DNA of 64,000 nucleotides from Sphingobacterium sp. N143. Its GTDB lineage: Bacteria; Bacteroidota; Bacteroidia; Sphingobacteriales; Sphingobacteriaceae. The notes beneath the pieces were generated by a model. The model saw nothing but the letters and a program-made list of their open reading frames with translations, did no database searches and had not been told where the DNA came from. Every line of letters starts with the position of its first letter. Position 1 is the stretch's first letter. The position numbers were made by a program, and so were the translations under genes. Shown piece by piece: positions 6,529 through 15,713 of this stretch. The stretch is from NCBI RefSeq assembly GCF_030325625.1, contig NZ_JACAIS010000005.1, positions 186,001 to 250,000 of the forward strand, given 5' to 3'.

Positions 6529-9135
6529 TTAATTCTTTAATAAACGCTGAATTTCGTCCAGCTTCATCAAAGCCTCAACAGGAGTTAAGGAATTCACGTC
6601 CAAATTGTTCAGCATATCCCTGATCTTGTTTAGCACCGGATCATCTATAGCAAACATTTGAAGTTGATAGGCCTGTTTCTGGATTTTGCGCATACTGTCT
6701 TTGATCTGCTCTCCTCCGGTACGTTCCTGTTCCAATCGTTTTAAGATCTGATTGGCCCGACTCAACAATTTTGGGGGCATTCCAGCAAGTTTGGCCACAT
6801 GAATCCCGAAACTATGTTCGGATCCTCCCGGCATCAATTTGCGCAGGAAAATTACTTTGTTATTGACCTCCTTTACCGTTACATTATAATTTTTGATACG
6901 TTCTAATGAGGTCGTCAGTTCATTTAATTCGTGGTAATGCGTGGCAAAAAGAGTTTTTGCTTTGGCCGCAGGATGGTTATGTAAAAATTCTGCAATGGCC
7001 CAAGCTATCGAGATCCCATCATAAGTACTTGTCCCCCTTCCAATTTCATCCAGCAAGATCAGGCTCCGATCAGACAAATTGTTCATGATACTGGCCGTTT
7101 CGTTCATTTCCACCATAAACGTAGATTCGCCTGAAGATAGGTTATCTGAAGCACCAACCCGGGTGAAAATCTTATCAACCAGGCCGATTTTAGCTTCCTT
7201 TGCCGGTACAAAACAACCTATCTGTGCCATAAGTACAATTAATCCTGTCTGACGTAATAAAGCCGATTTACCAGCCATATTAGGCCCTGTGATAATAATG
7301 ATCTGTTGTGTCGTTGGATCCAGAAAAGTATCATTGGTAATATAATCCTCACCTATCGGCAAATTCTTCTCAATAACAGGGTGCCTTCCTCCCTTAATAT
7401 CCAAGACCTTACTGTCACTGACCTCTGGTTTGGTATAATAGTTCTTCTCTGCAACAACAGCAAAATTGAGCAAGACATCCAGCTTGGCTAAAAGTTGGGC
7501 ATTAAGCTGAATAGGTTTGATGTACTCAGCAATAGCATGCAATAATTCTGCATACAGTTTATTTTCCAAAGCCTGTATTTTCTCCTCGGCACCAAGAATC
7601 TGTTCTTCATATTCCTTTAATTCTTCCGTAATATAACGTTCTGCATTCACTAATGTCTGCTTACGTATCCACTCCGTTGGAACCTTATCTTTATGCGTAT
7701 TCGTTACCTCCAGGTAGTAACCAAATACATTATTAAAGGCAATTTTTAGTGAAGGGATTCCAGTTAGTTCCGATTCTCTCTTTTGTATTTCAAGCAGATA
7801 GTCTTTCCCACCAAAAGCAATTTTGCGTAATCTATCCAACTCAGTATCAACTCCATCAGCAATTACACTTCCTTTATTGATGGCGACTGGAGGTTCAGCT
7901 TGCAGCTCCTGCTCGATCCGCGCACGAATACTTATACAGGCATCCAATTGATCTGAAATACTTCGTAGTGATTCTACATCCTTTTTGTCGCTGAGTTCCT
8001 TTAATTTTTCGATGGCATATAAAGCACGCTTCAGCTGAACAATCTCTCTCGGGTTAGCTTTTTGGAGTCCAATCTTTGAAATCAAACGTTCCAGATCTCC
8101 AACCTGCCTGATCTGCACAATCAGTTCATCCCTCAAATCAGGGTTATTAAAAAAGAAATCCACGACATTTAAGCGCTCCTGAATACTTTTCTTATCTTTT
8201 AATGGCATCACAATCCAGCGCTTTAATAACCTTGCCCCCATAGGGCTGGCCGTATGGTCCAGTACATCGGACAATGTGATCGCGTTCTCGTTCATCGAAC
8301 CGATCAATTCCAGATTGCGAATGGTAAACCGATCGAGCCACATAAACCGATCTTCTTCAATACGAGAAAGAGTAGAGATATGTTGTAGGTTACGGTGCTC
8401 CGTCTCATTAAGGTAATGCAATGCAACTCCGGCGGCAACAATTCCGGCAGTCATACGGTCAACACCAAAACCTTTCATCGAAGACACCTCAAAGTGTTTT
8501 AACAAAGTTTCAGATGCATAATCACCGGTATAAGGCCATTCATCTAAAAAATAGGTATAATACTGCGCACCGAACTGCTCAATAAAATCCTTACTTTGTC
8601 TTTTGGGAAGTATAACTTCCGTGGGTTTAAATCCTTGCAACAATTTATCAATATAGGAGAGGCTTCCTTGAGCAACCAGAAATTCACCCGTCGAAATATC
8701 AAGAAAAGAGACACCGATCTTCTCTTTTTCCATATAAATTGACGCTAAGTAATTATTCGATTTTTGTTGGACTATATTATCATTGTAAGAAACACCAGGT
8801 GTAACAAGTTCCGTGACGCCCCGTTTGACGATTGTTTTCGTCGTTTTCGGGTCCTCCAGCTGATCACAGATTGCCACACGTTGACCGTCCCGAACTAACT
8901 TCGGGAGATAAGTTTCCAAAGAATGATGTGGAAAGCCCGCCAAAGCTGTTTCCGATTCCGAACCATTTCCCCGTTTCGTTAATACAATGCCCAAAATCTG
9001 GGCTGCCTTAATTGCATCCTCACCAAATGTCTCGTAAAAATCGCCAACACGGAACAACAATAATGTACCAGGATACTTAATCTTGATCGCATTATACTGC
9101 TGCATCAACGGGGTTACTTTTTTTTCTTTTGCCAA
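6529..9135 (-). CDS. mutS: DNA mismatch repair protein MutS
   Basis: The 868-residue protein is a full-length MutS. The mismatch-reading Phe-x-Glu motif is at residues 33-35 ([11 protein letters not shown]). Connector, lever and clamp domains follow. The ATPase has Walker [14 protein letters not shown] and Walker [17 protein letters not shown], and the C-terminal [10 protein letters not shown] is intact. It recognises base mismatches and small loops and recruits MutL. The start appears to be a TTG at 9135, since the conserved [14 protein letters not shown] stretch precedes the first ATG. It leads the mutS-trmN6-phosphodiesterase set and is divergent from mtgA. Confidence 0.97.
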   Translation of the reverse strand: MAKEKKVTPLMQQYNAIKIKYPGTLLLFRVGDFYETFGEDAIKAAQILGIVLTKRGNGSESETALAGFPHHSLETYLPKLVRDGQRVAICDQLEDPKTTKTIVKRGVTELVTPGVSYNDNIVQQKSNNYLASIYMEKEKIGVSFLDISTGEFLVAQGSLSYIDKLLQGFKPTEVILPKRQSKDFIEQFGAQYYTYFLDEWPYTGDYASETLLKHFEVSSMKGFGVDRMTAGIVAAGVALHYLNETEHRNLQHISTLSRIEEDRFMWLDRFTIRNLELIGSMNENAITLSDVLDHTASPMGARLLKRWIVMPLKDKKSIQERLNVVDFFFNNPDLRDELIVQIRQVGDLERLISKIGLQKANPREIVQLKRALYAIEKLKELSDKKDVESLRSISDQLDACISIRARIEQELQAEPPVAINKGSVIADGVDTELDRLRKIAFGGKDYLLEIQKRESELTGIPSLKIAFNNVFGYYLEVTNTHKDKVPTEWIRKQTLVNAERYITEELKEYEEQILGAEEKIQALENKLYAELLHAIAEYIKPIQLNAQLLAKLDVLLNFAVVAEKNYYTKPEVSDSKVLDIKGGRHPVIEKNLPIGEDYITNDTFLDPTTQQIIIITGPNMAGKSALLRQTGLIVLMAQIGCFVPAKEAKIGLVDKIFTRVGASDNLSSGESTFMVEMNETASIMNNLSDRSLILLDEIGRGTSTYDGISIAWAIAEFLHNHPAAKAKTLFATHYHELNELTTSLERIKNYNVTVKEVNNKVIFLRKLMPGGSEHSFGIHVAKLAGMPPKLLSRANQILKRLEQERTGGEQIKDSMRKIQKQAYQLQMFAIDDPVLNKIRDMLNNLDVNSLTPVEALMKLDEIQRLLKN

Positions 9136-9201
9136 CGTTAAAAATCAAATTTGTGAAGCGTAAAAATAGGATAATCATTTCCATTAAACAAGAATATACA
9201 C

Positions 9202-9209
9202 TAAGTTTG
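9202..9209 (+). promoter_or_regulatory. Promoter -7 element of mtgA
   Basis: TAAGTTTG matches the Bacteroidota -7 consensus TAnnTTTG and lies 19 bases before the mtgA ATG. No clear -33 TTTG is present at the usual distance. Confidence 0.45.
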
Positions 9210-9228
9210 TATCCGAAAAAATTTAGTC

Positions 9229-9993
9229 ATGGCCATCAAGAGATCTGGGAAACGAAATATCTCCAGTAAGAAAAAAAATACCTTTAAGAAATTTTCCTTC
9301 AATCCACTGAAGTCAATTAAATCACCTATTCTCCGCTTCATCAGCGGGGCAATCTTATATTTTATCGGCATCAGCCTTTTTTGGGTGATTAGTCTGCGAT
9401 TCATCAATCCACCGGTTACCTGGCTGATGATTCAACGGGGTTTTGAACTAAAAGAGCAAGGTAAAGGATTCAAATTGGAAAAGAACTGGTTAGACTATGA
9501 TGAGCTTTCAACAAATCTAAAACTTGCGGCTATCGCAGGAGAAGATGCCCATTTTATGACACATTGGGGATTTGATTTAAAAGGTATACAAAATGCCATC
9601 AAAAAAAATGCCCAAGGTAAAACACTGCGGGGTGGTAGCACGATTAGTCAGCAAGTTGCCAAAAATGTTTTTCTATGGCCTGGACGCTCTTGGCTTCGTA
9701 AAGGCTTTGAGACCTACTTTACAATTCTAATCGAAACACTTTGGAGCAAGAAACGTATTCTTGAAGTCTATCTTAATGTGATAGAAATGGGCCAAGGCGT
9801 ATATGGTGCCGACGCAGCTGCAACATACTACTTTAACAAAGCAGGTAGTAAGCTCTCAAGAAAACAAGCTGCTTTGATTATTGCCATCTTACCTAATCCA
9901 CGTCAATGGGATGCCCGGCATCCTTCAGCTTACGTCAATAGAAGAGCAAATGCCATTGCAAAATACATGCATCATTATACCATTCCGGAATAA
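9229..9993 (+). CDS. mtgA: Monofunctional peptidoglycan glycosyltransferase
   Basis: The 254 residues contain a basic cytoplasmic N-terminus, one membrane anchor at about residues 40-62, then a GT51 domain. Catalytic-site motifs are intact: GEDAHFMTHWGFD with the first Glu, RGGSTISQQVAKN, and KKRILEVYLNVIEMG with the second Glu. There is no transpeptidase domain, so it polymerises lipid II into glycan strands only. The length fits MtgA. It stands alone on the plus strand and ends at a strong bidirectional terminator. Confidence 0.95.
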   Translation: MAIKRSGKRNISSKKKNTFKKFSFNPLKSIKSPILRFISGAILYFIGISLFWVISLRFINPPVTWLMIQRGFELKEQGKGFKLEKNWLDYDELSTNLKLAAIAGEDAHFMTHWGFDLKGIQNAIKKNAQGKTLRGGSTISQQVAKNVFLWPGRSWLRKGFETYFTILIETLWSKKRILEVYLNVIEMGQGVYGADAAATYYFNKAGSKLSRKQAALIIAILPNPRQWDARHPSAYVNRRANAIAKYMHHYTIPE

Positions 9994-10043
9994 AAGATGA
10001 TAATTGGCATCGACGGATGCTGATCATTTTATAATATCCATAT

Positions 10044-10080
10044 AAATAAAAAAGCCATTAGTGAAATGGCTTTTTTATTT
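10044..10080. terminator. Bidirectional intrinsic terminator
   Basis: A perfect 16-base inverted repeat (AAATAAAAAAGCCATT, five-base loop, then its complement) has A-runs on one side and T-runs on the other. It serves the plus-strand mtgA and the end of the long minus-strand respiratory array. Confidence 0.9.
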
Positions 10081-10097
10081 ATGCGAGATGATGTTCG

Positions 10098-10553
10098 TTA
10101 TGCAAACAATCTTTTATGCCAGCTTTCCTTAAAAGGAATTTCCCAGGCATTTTCCAATTGATGTTCATAAGTAATCGTATTATCAAAAACAATGGTGCTG
10201 TCATCTATTTTTCCCCCAGCCAGTAATTCTTTAAAACCAGAACGGTCGACTACTTCGATACCATTGCTTGACTTATATGCAAATTGCATCCGGTCGAAAA
10301 GTTGGATACCATATTGTTCTTCAACTCCTTTTAAAAAACGAACGGAGCTATCGATAGAACAGCCCGAGGCTGCGGCAACATCCTCATCAACTTTCAAAAT
10401 AATAAATAGATTGTCCCGTAATTCGGCCGAAGCAGACAAGGGTTTTCCGTGGACTTTCCATTGTTCCGCAAAATCCAACAATGCTGTAGATATCTGCCGA
10501 CTTTCTTCGGCAGACAAAATACGGTCCGCCTGATAGATCCAAATTCGTTTCAT
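10098..10553 (-). CDS. Conserved hypothetical protein at the end of the oxidase array
   Basis: The 151-residue protein is soluble, with no signal peptide or membrane segment. It begins MKRIWIYQADRILSAEE and contains the Ser/Asp-rich VDEDVAAASGCSIDSSVRFL segment with a single central Cys. I recall similar proteins next to oxidase genes in related Bacteroidota, sometimes mislabelled as ABC transporter ATPase, but no Walker motif is present here. It is the last gene of the minus-strand cluster, 26 bases after DUF420. A role in oxidase assembly is possible but rests on position only. The ATG at 10553 is preferred to a TTG at 10559. Confidence 0.7.
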   Translation of the reverse strand: MKRIWIYQADRILSAEESRQISTALLDFAEQWKVHGKPLSASAELRDNLFIILKVDEDVAAASGCSIDSSVRFLKGVEEQYGIQLFDRMQFAYKSSNGIEVVDRSGFKELLAGGKIDDSTIVFDNTITYEHQLENAWEIPFKESWHKRLFA

Positions 10554-10579
10554 GAGCAAACTTCTTTCCTATGTTAAAA

Positions 10580-11125
10580 CTAACTGATATAATAAGGTGA
10601 AATCATCAAATAAACGATCACACCAGTGACAGCAACATAAAGCCACATGGGATAAGTTATGCGTGCCAATTTTTTATGTCGCGCATAAGATCCCGAAATA
10701 CCTCTTACAAATGTAAAAAGGACAAATGGAATAATAATAATTGAAAGCAGGATATGGGTGATCAAAATAAAGAAGTAAATCGGTCTTAATATCCCCTCTC
10801 CGCCATATTTAGTTTCGATTGATGTCATATGATAAGCGACATACATCGCTAAAAAAGCCAAAGAACAAGCAATGCACAATTTTACCAGACGTTCATGTAA
10901 AGACTTATTTCCCTTCTTGATCGCAGCAACTGCCCAAAACAATAAAATTGCAGTAATGCCATTGATCGTTGCATAAATTGGCGGTAAAAAAGTCAATGGT
11001 TTAACATGATAACCCAACTTTTGCAAATTCACAGAAAAAAGAACCGCAACGACTAAGGGGATCACAATAGACAACAGCCAAATCCATTTGCTGTATTTCT
11101 TTTCTTTAATTAGATGTTCTTCCAT
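10580..11125 (-). CDS. DUF420 membrane protein
   Basis: The 181-residue protein has five predicted membrane helices (about residues 13-31, 46-66, 82-102, 115-140, 155-176). Conserved His residues sit near the helix ends, in YHVKPLTFLPP, YVAYHMTS and ILITHILLS. DUF420 members are encoded with haem-copper oxidases, and some (CtaM) are needed for oxidase assembly or haem insertion. It follows the SCO-family gene by 9 bases, so it is part of the same transcript. The assembly role is inferred from family and context. Confidence 0.88.
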   Translation of the reverse strand: MEEHLIKEKKYSKWIWLLSIVIPLVVAVLFSVNLQKLGYHVKPLTFLPPIYATINGITAILLFWAVAAIKKGNKSLHERLVKLCIACSLAFLAMYVAYHMTSIETKYGGEGILRPIYFFILITHILLSIIIIPFVLFTFVRGISGSYARHKKLARITYPMWLYVAVTGVIVYLMISPYYIS

Positions 11126-11134
11126 AGGTATTAA

Positions 11135-11863
11135 CTATCTCTTTTGTTCAATTGTAGCTGGATGGTTTCGTATCTCCTCCACCAACAATAGTTTAATTTC
11201 ATCTTCAAGACGATCAACATCAGTTTTTGCATTAATATCGTACACCCCTCTTATCCGTCCTTTGGTATCAAGTAAAAGATAGTTGGAACTAATAATAAAC
11301 GGTTTGCGCCCATCTTTGTTAACATGTGCATCCTGCAATAAACTTTCCTTGGCAAAGGTAAAGATATCAACAGAAGGATCTGTCACAAAAAACCAAGATT
11401 TAGTCCACGGCTTGTAAACTTTCGCGTATTGAGCCAACACCTCCGGTGTATCAAATGCTGTATCAACTGTAATAGAATACAGTTTGACCTTCTTATTCTG
11501 AATAAAACGAATAGCAATCTGATCTAACTTTTTAACCATTGTTCGAGACAAAGAAACATCTTTGGAATACATCAAATGGACAACTGAAAGTGTTGTATCA
11601 TTGTCCAACAAATGCACCGGCTTACCATCGTAATTAACAAAATCAACAGGAGAAACAGTATGATATATAGTATCCGGGATATCCCGCCCCCACTTACGAT
11701 GTGTTGTTCCAGGGACTTCCTTTTTACCAAAAATTGGCAAGGAAGCATAGCTATTGGAACCACTTTTATTTAGTATAAAATATAAAAATCCTGGCAATAA
11801 AAGAATTACGACCAGGACTATTACTTTTTTTATACCTTTCTTTTGTCCAGTATTATTACTCAT
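11135..11863 (-). CDS. SCO1/SenC-family protein lacking the copper ligands
   Basis: The 242-residue protein has an N-terminal membrane anchor (residues 12-31) and a thioredoxin-like SCO domain from about 70 to 230. Normal SCO proteins bind copper through a CxxxC motif and a later His. Here the motif region, at about residues 95-105, reads VVHLMYSKDVSLSR, and the His position near residue 189 reads PFIISSNYLLLD. The whole protein has no Cys at all. The surrounding family landmarks (SITVDTAFDTPEVL, DTKGRIRGVYD) are intact, so the fold is kept but copper relay or thiol chemistry is impossible. It may have a structural or haem-insertion role. It lies 5 bases after subunit IV within the oxidase array. 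Confidence 0.85.
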   Translation of the reverse strand: MSNNTGQKKGIKKVIVLVVILLLPGFLYFILNKSGSNSYASLPIFGKKEVPGTTHRKWGRDIPDTIYHTVSPVDFVNYDGKPVHLLDNDTTLSVVHLMYSKDVSLSRTMVKKLDQIAIRFIQNKKVKLYSITVDTAFDTPEVLAQYAKVYKPWTKSWFFVTDPSVDIFTFAKESLLQDAHVNKDGRKPFIISSNYLLLDTKGRIRGVYDINAKTDVDRLEDEIKLLLVEEIRNHPATIEQKR

Positions 11864-11868
11864 TCACG

Positions 11869-12246
11869 TTATTTATTTGGAAAAATAAGATGCTCTTGAA
11901 ATGCTGTACCCAAGAAATCACCCTCAATCAATAATAGAATAATGAAATATATAATAAATATAAAGACTATACCAACCGTTACAATAAAGCTTGATTTTTC
12001 GAATTTCAAGTGCATAAAGAATGCAACAATATAATAAGCTTTAACTAAGGTAAGAACAATATAGATCGTATTAACCAATGTTCCTTTCGCTAAAATCTGC
12101 CAGTGGTGTACAAAGCCTAGAGCGATTAAGAACTCCAAACAAGTAAGGGCTAGAAGTACACCAAATACTCTCCATATAGCCTTTTTATCCATCCCACCTT
12201 CGTGAGCATGCTCTCCATGAGCGATATTATCTTGATATTGTGACAT
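11869..12246 (-). CDS. ctaF: Cytochrome c oxidase subunit IV, prokaryotic type
   Basis: The 125-residue protein has a short His-rich cytoplasmic N-terminus (MSQYQDNIAHGEHAHEGG) and three membrane helices (about 25-46, 56-80, 88-110) ending in a basic tail. This matches the small CtaF/COX4-type subunit that completes aa3 and related oxidases. The ATG at 12246 is used because a longer reading frame would run back into the coding region of subunit III. The gap to subunit III is 26 bases. Confidence 0.85.
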   Translation of the reverse strand: MSQYQDNIAHGEHAHEGGMDKKAIWRVFGVLLALTCLEFLIALGFVHHWQILAKGTLVNTIYIVLTLVKAYYIVAFFMHLKFEKSSFIVTVGIVFIFIIYFIILLLIEGDFLGTAFQEHLIFPNK

Positions 12247-12272
12247 AGCTGTTTTGTAATTAATATTATTAA

Positions 12273-13019
12273 CTATACAAGGTAGAAAAGTGTAAACACG
12301 AATACCCACACCAAATCCACAAAGTGCCAATATAAACCGACTTTTTCAATCATTAAATATGATCCTCTTTTCTCAAATGTATTATTTAAGGTCATACACA
12401 AGATGATGATGTTCAAAATAATACCAACAGATACGTGAAAACCATGGAAACCGGTAATTGTAAAGAAAAGATTTGCGAATTGTAACGCCGAAGTATACGA
12501 TACATCTCCGGTAAAGAAGTGTCCCAATTTCTCAACTACATTTCCACCCTCCATATGTGTAGCAATATCAGTAGCAGGGTTACGTCCAAACCAAAAACCT
12601 TCATGGTGCAAATGGGTCCATTCCAACGCCTGACAACCAACAAAACAAAGACCACCGAGAATTGTCCAAAGCATCCATTTAACAACCTCTTGCTTCGAAT
12701 TTCGATGCCCAGCTTCTACGGCCAAAACCATCGTTACTGAAGACATAATCAAAATAAAGGTCATCAAACCTACGAATACCAAAGGTTGACCTTCATCAGT
12801 AATTCCTGGAATAGATTGAAAAACCTTATCCGGATCTGGCCAAACAGCATGTGAAAAACGTTGTGCCCCGTAATAAACCAAAAATGCAGAAAATGTGAAG
12901 GCATCCCCTACCAAGAAAAACCACATCATGATTTTTCCATATTCTAAGTTCCAAGGTGACTTACCCCCATTCCATGGTCCGGTCTTTACCTTGTCCAATT
13001 GCGATACTGTTGTACTCAT
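12273..13019 (-). CDS. ctaE: Cytochrome c oxidase subunit III
   Basis: The 248-residue protein has about six to seven membrane helices. It carries the subunit III hallmarks GKIMMWFFLVGDAFTFSAFL, LQALEWTHLHHEGFWFG-like segments, the late ITGFHGFHVSVGI and a closing YWHFVDLVWVFVFTLFYL. Subunit III stabilises the oxidase core and binds lipid. It follows a second, shorter subunit III-type gene by 9 bases. The arrangement with two adjacent subunit III genes points to one larger and one smaller member in the same complex. Confidence 0.92.
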   Translation of the reverse strand: MSTTVSQLDKVKTGPWNGGKSPWNLEYGKIMMWFFLVGDAFTFSAFLVYYGAQRFSHAVWPDPDKVFQSIPGITDEGQPLVFVGLMTFILIMSSVTMVLAVEAGHRNSKQEVVKWMLWTILGGLCFVGCQALEWTHLHHEGFWFGRNPATDIATHMEGGNVVEKLGHFFTGDVSYTSALQFANLFFTITGFHGFHVSVGIILNIIILCMTLNNTFEKRGSYLMIEKVGLYWHFVDLVWVFVFTLFYLV

Positions 13020-13028
13020 TGTTTACTA

Positions 13029-13610
13029 TTATTGATTCAAAAGTAAGAAAACATATATATAAATCCATAAAAGATCGAGAAAATGCCAAAAAATACTGGC
13101 AAGATCCATGCGGAAAAGATTGCCATCTTTAGGAAGTTTAGTTATTCCTATAATAGCGACAACCAACACGATCAACCCCGCAATAATATGTGCCAAGTGC
13201 AAACCTGTAAATGCATAAATAAAAGACTGTGATGCATTGTTATTCACAAAATAGACACCTCTGTCTGTTAAAACACTCCAAGCATGTACCTGTAATGCAA
13301 AAAACACGATACCCAAAACAAAAGTTATCAATAAAAATAATCTCTGTTTGGTTGAATCATCATTTTTAGCCGCCTTATGTGCTAAAAACATCGTCAGACT
13401 ACTGACCACTATACTTAGTGTACTATAGATAAACGTATCTGGCAGTAAAGTCTTGATTCCCTTGTCCACGCCACTTGCCGAATATACAATGAAACCACTG
13501 GACCATGCGGCAAACATCATGAACATCCCCAACATACCCAACCATAGGCTGAATTTCTGGGCCTTTCTCTGTACTAACTTCTCGTCAGTTTCTGTTTGTG
13601 TATCTAACAT
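13029..13610 (-). CDS. Second, short subunit III-type oxidase protein
   Basis: The 193 residues hold five membrane helices and the subunit III signatures FTGLHLAHIIAGL and FWHFLDLLWIYIYVFLLL. It lacks the first two helices of full-length subunit III, which is common for the five-helix version. Its ATG overlaps the stop of heme O synthase in a TAATG arrangement, implying translational coupling. It is followed 9 bases later by the longer subunit III gene. Confidence 0.88.
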   Translation of the reverse strand: MLDTQTETDEKLVQRKAQKFSLWLGMLGMFMMFAAWSSGFIVYSASGVDKGIKTLLPDTFIYSTLSIVVSSLTMFLAHKAAKNDDSTKQRLFLLITFVLGIVFFALQVHAWSVLTDRGVYFVNNNASQSFIYAFTGLHLAHIIAGLIVLVVAIIGITKLPKDGNLFRMDLASIFWHFLDLLWIYIYVFLLLNQ

Positions 13611-14515
13611 TATTTCAAAGGAATAAAGTTAAGTAATAATACGAGCTGTGTCACAGGCAAATAGATAAACGAGGTAAACATAACTTTCTTTGCCGAAGGA
13701 ATATCACAATTCCTAAATAGCAAATAGCCATAATAACCAAACATCAATCCACCAATCACGGACACGATAGTAAACCAAATTCCACCAAAGCCAAAATAAT
13801 AAGGTATAAAACCTGCTGGAATCATCAATAATCCTGAGATGAATACCATAAAAGCCGATATCTTATCACGTTTTGTAGTCGGCAACAACCGGAATCCTGC
13901 CAATTTATAGTCGTCATCCACCACCCAAGCAATTGCCCAGAAATGTGGAAACTGCCATAGAAATTGGATAACAAACAACACGAAAGGAATAATAATAATA
14001 GCTGCTTCGTTATGTCCACTATAATAGGCCAGATCATCCTGTGAAAAAGCTGCATAATATCCAATCAATGGAGGAAATGCACCCGGAAATGCGCCCACAA
14101 ACACTGCTATTGGTGATTTTCTTTTTAAAGGTGTATAGATGAATGCGTAAAGTAGAATACAAAACACCGACAATAAGCCAGCGACAAAATTTAACCGAAC
14201 AAGAACCAAAGTACCTAAAATCCCCATAAAGACACTCAATACCAGTGCTTGTCCCGTTGTCATCCGGCCAGAAGGCAGTGGTCTGTCTTCCGTACGTTTC
14301 ATCAACTTATCCAAATCTTTCTCAATGATCTCATTAAAACCATTAGCAGACCCTGTAACCAAAAACCCGCCCAATGTCAACAACAACCAATTAAACCAAA
14401 AGATATCACCTTGCTGTTTTGATCCGATCAGAAAAGCAATTGACGCGGAGAATACTACGGTCAATGTAAGTCTTAACTTAACAAGCTTGTTGAAATCCGA
14501 AATAAATTCTTTCAT
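13610..14515 (-). CDS. ctaB: Protoheme IX farnesyltransferase (heme O synthase)
   Basis: The 301-residue UbiA-fold protein has nine membrane helices and the two prenyl-diphosphate sites: a first Asp-rich motif in NGFNEIIEKDLDKLMKRTED, and a second in FLWQFPHFWAIAWVVDDDY. It attaches the farnesyl group to heme b, giving heme O, the precursor of heme A. The ATG at 14515 is chosen because it opens on the typical MKEFISDFNKLVKLR lead. It is encoded between heme A synthase and subunit III, in the usual order. Confidence 0.94.
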   Translation of the reverse strand: MKEFISDFNKLVKLRLTLTVVFSASIAFLIGSKQQGDIFWFNWLLLTLGGFLVTGSANGFNEIIEKDLDKLMKRTEDRPLPSGRMTTGQALVLSVFMGILGTLVLVRLNFVAGLLSVFCILLYAFIYTPLKRKSPIAVFVGAFPGAFPPLIGYYAAFSQDDLAYYSGHNEAAIIIIPFVLFVIQFLWQFPHFWAIAWVVDDDYKLAGFRLLPTTKRDKISAFMVFISGLLMIPAGFIPYYFGFGGIWFTIVSVIGGLMFGYYGYLLFRNCDIPSAKKVMFTSFIYLPVTQLVLLLNFIPLK

Positions 14516-14588
14516 AATTAAAAGAGACCTCCTACTACCAGTGTACTTAAACACATACTTTTAAACATAAACATCTCGAATTTCAACA

Positions 14589-15638
14589 TTAATGCCTTTG
14601 CTTGTTCAACAATAATAAAAGGTAAAACTGGGCACCAAATAGTAGTGTACCAATGACCAAATGTGTTGTCTGTGCAAATGCAGGTATTGCATATCGAGCT
14701 AAGATAATTCCTGATAGCATTTGGATACCCACTAAGATCAAAGCGATCAGAGCAAACTTAAATTGCCTAGAACCGCTATTGAAGCTGGTGCGGACCAAAA
14801 AGAATAATACAATAACTAAAATCAAAGAACAATATGCCAACCATCGATGTACTTCGAATTGTTGGCCAATAGTCGTGATAAAATCGGTACGGGCAACAGC
14901 AGAATCCGTCAATAGATCCACTTCTTCCCGAACACCTGTGCCCACGATTACCTGTGTCAACATCAGTAAAATTGACACTATTGCAAGCACCTTTAAAACA
15001 CCTAAAGAACGATTACTAACCAATACAGTTTTGTCGCGTAGCGTAACAGCCTTGAAATAAGTATATATACTGATACAAACAATTACAAGCGCCAAAAGCA
15101 TATGTACGGTAATGATCCAAGGCATTAGATTGGTTGATACAACGATCGAACCCAACCAGGCCTGAATGACCACCACAAAAAGATTAATCACTGACCAAAC
15201 AACGATCGAACCTTTTGATTTTAAATAGGTGAAAGAATAAATTGCAGTAAATAACAAACAGAATCCTGAAATGACACCAACTAAACGGTTGATATACTCC
15301 GTCCATGTTTTTGCGACATTAAACTCTTCATGTTGCAAAATGCTTTTGTCCGTCCGGAGTTTATACGCCATTTCTTTGTCGCCAAAAAATTCTACAATCT
15401 TGGCAAATCGTTCGTTCTTCTTTGCTCTTCCTTCAATATAATGTTGTTCATACCCTTGCGGTAATTGTGAAATATCCGTTGGCGGAACAATACGGTTAAA
15501 ACATTTGGGCCAATCTGGACAGCCCATGCCCGAACCAGTACTCCGAACAACCCCTCCAGCAATAACGACCAGAAACAATACGATGATCGTTATAAAATTG
15601 GTCTTTATAAATCGCTTCTCAGCAGCTGGAAACATCAT
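14589..15638 (-). CDS. ctaA: Heme A synthase (COX15/CtaA)
   Basis: The 349-residue membrane protein has eight helices arranged as two four-helix halves with His pairs. The N-terminal loop RSTGSGMGCPDWPKCFNRIV carries the conserved Cys pair (CPDWPKC). FNVAKTWTEYINRLVG and FEVHRWLAYCSL carry haem ligands. The enzyme oxidises the C8 methyl group of heme O, giving heme A for the oxidase. Two adjacent ATG codons (15638, 15635) fit the start; longer forms lack homologous sequence. It lies 75 bases after subunit I. Confidence 0.93.
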   Translation of the reverse strand: MMFPAAEKRFIKTNFITIIVLFLVVIAGGVVRSTGSGMGCPDWPKCFNRIVPPTDISQLPQGYEQHYIEGRAKKNERFAKIVEFFGDKEMAYKLRTDKSILQHEEFNVAKTWTEYINRLVGVISGFCLLFTAIYSFTYLKSKGSIVVWSVINLFVVVIQAWLGSIVVSTNLMPWIITVHMLLALVIVCISIYTYFKAVTLRDKTVLVSNRSLGVLKVLAIVSILLMLTQVIVGTGVREEVDLLTDSAVARTDFITTIGQQFEVHRWLAYCSLILVIVLFFLVRTSFNSGSRQFKFALIALILVGIQMLSGIILARYAIPAFAQTTHLVIGTLLFGAQFYLLLLLNKQRH

Positions 15639-15713
15639 ACTACCCCTACCTCTTAAATATAAACTCGTATAGCATAGAGTAGGTACCATCCCTACTCTAT
15701 CCTAATTAAATGA

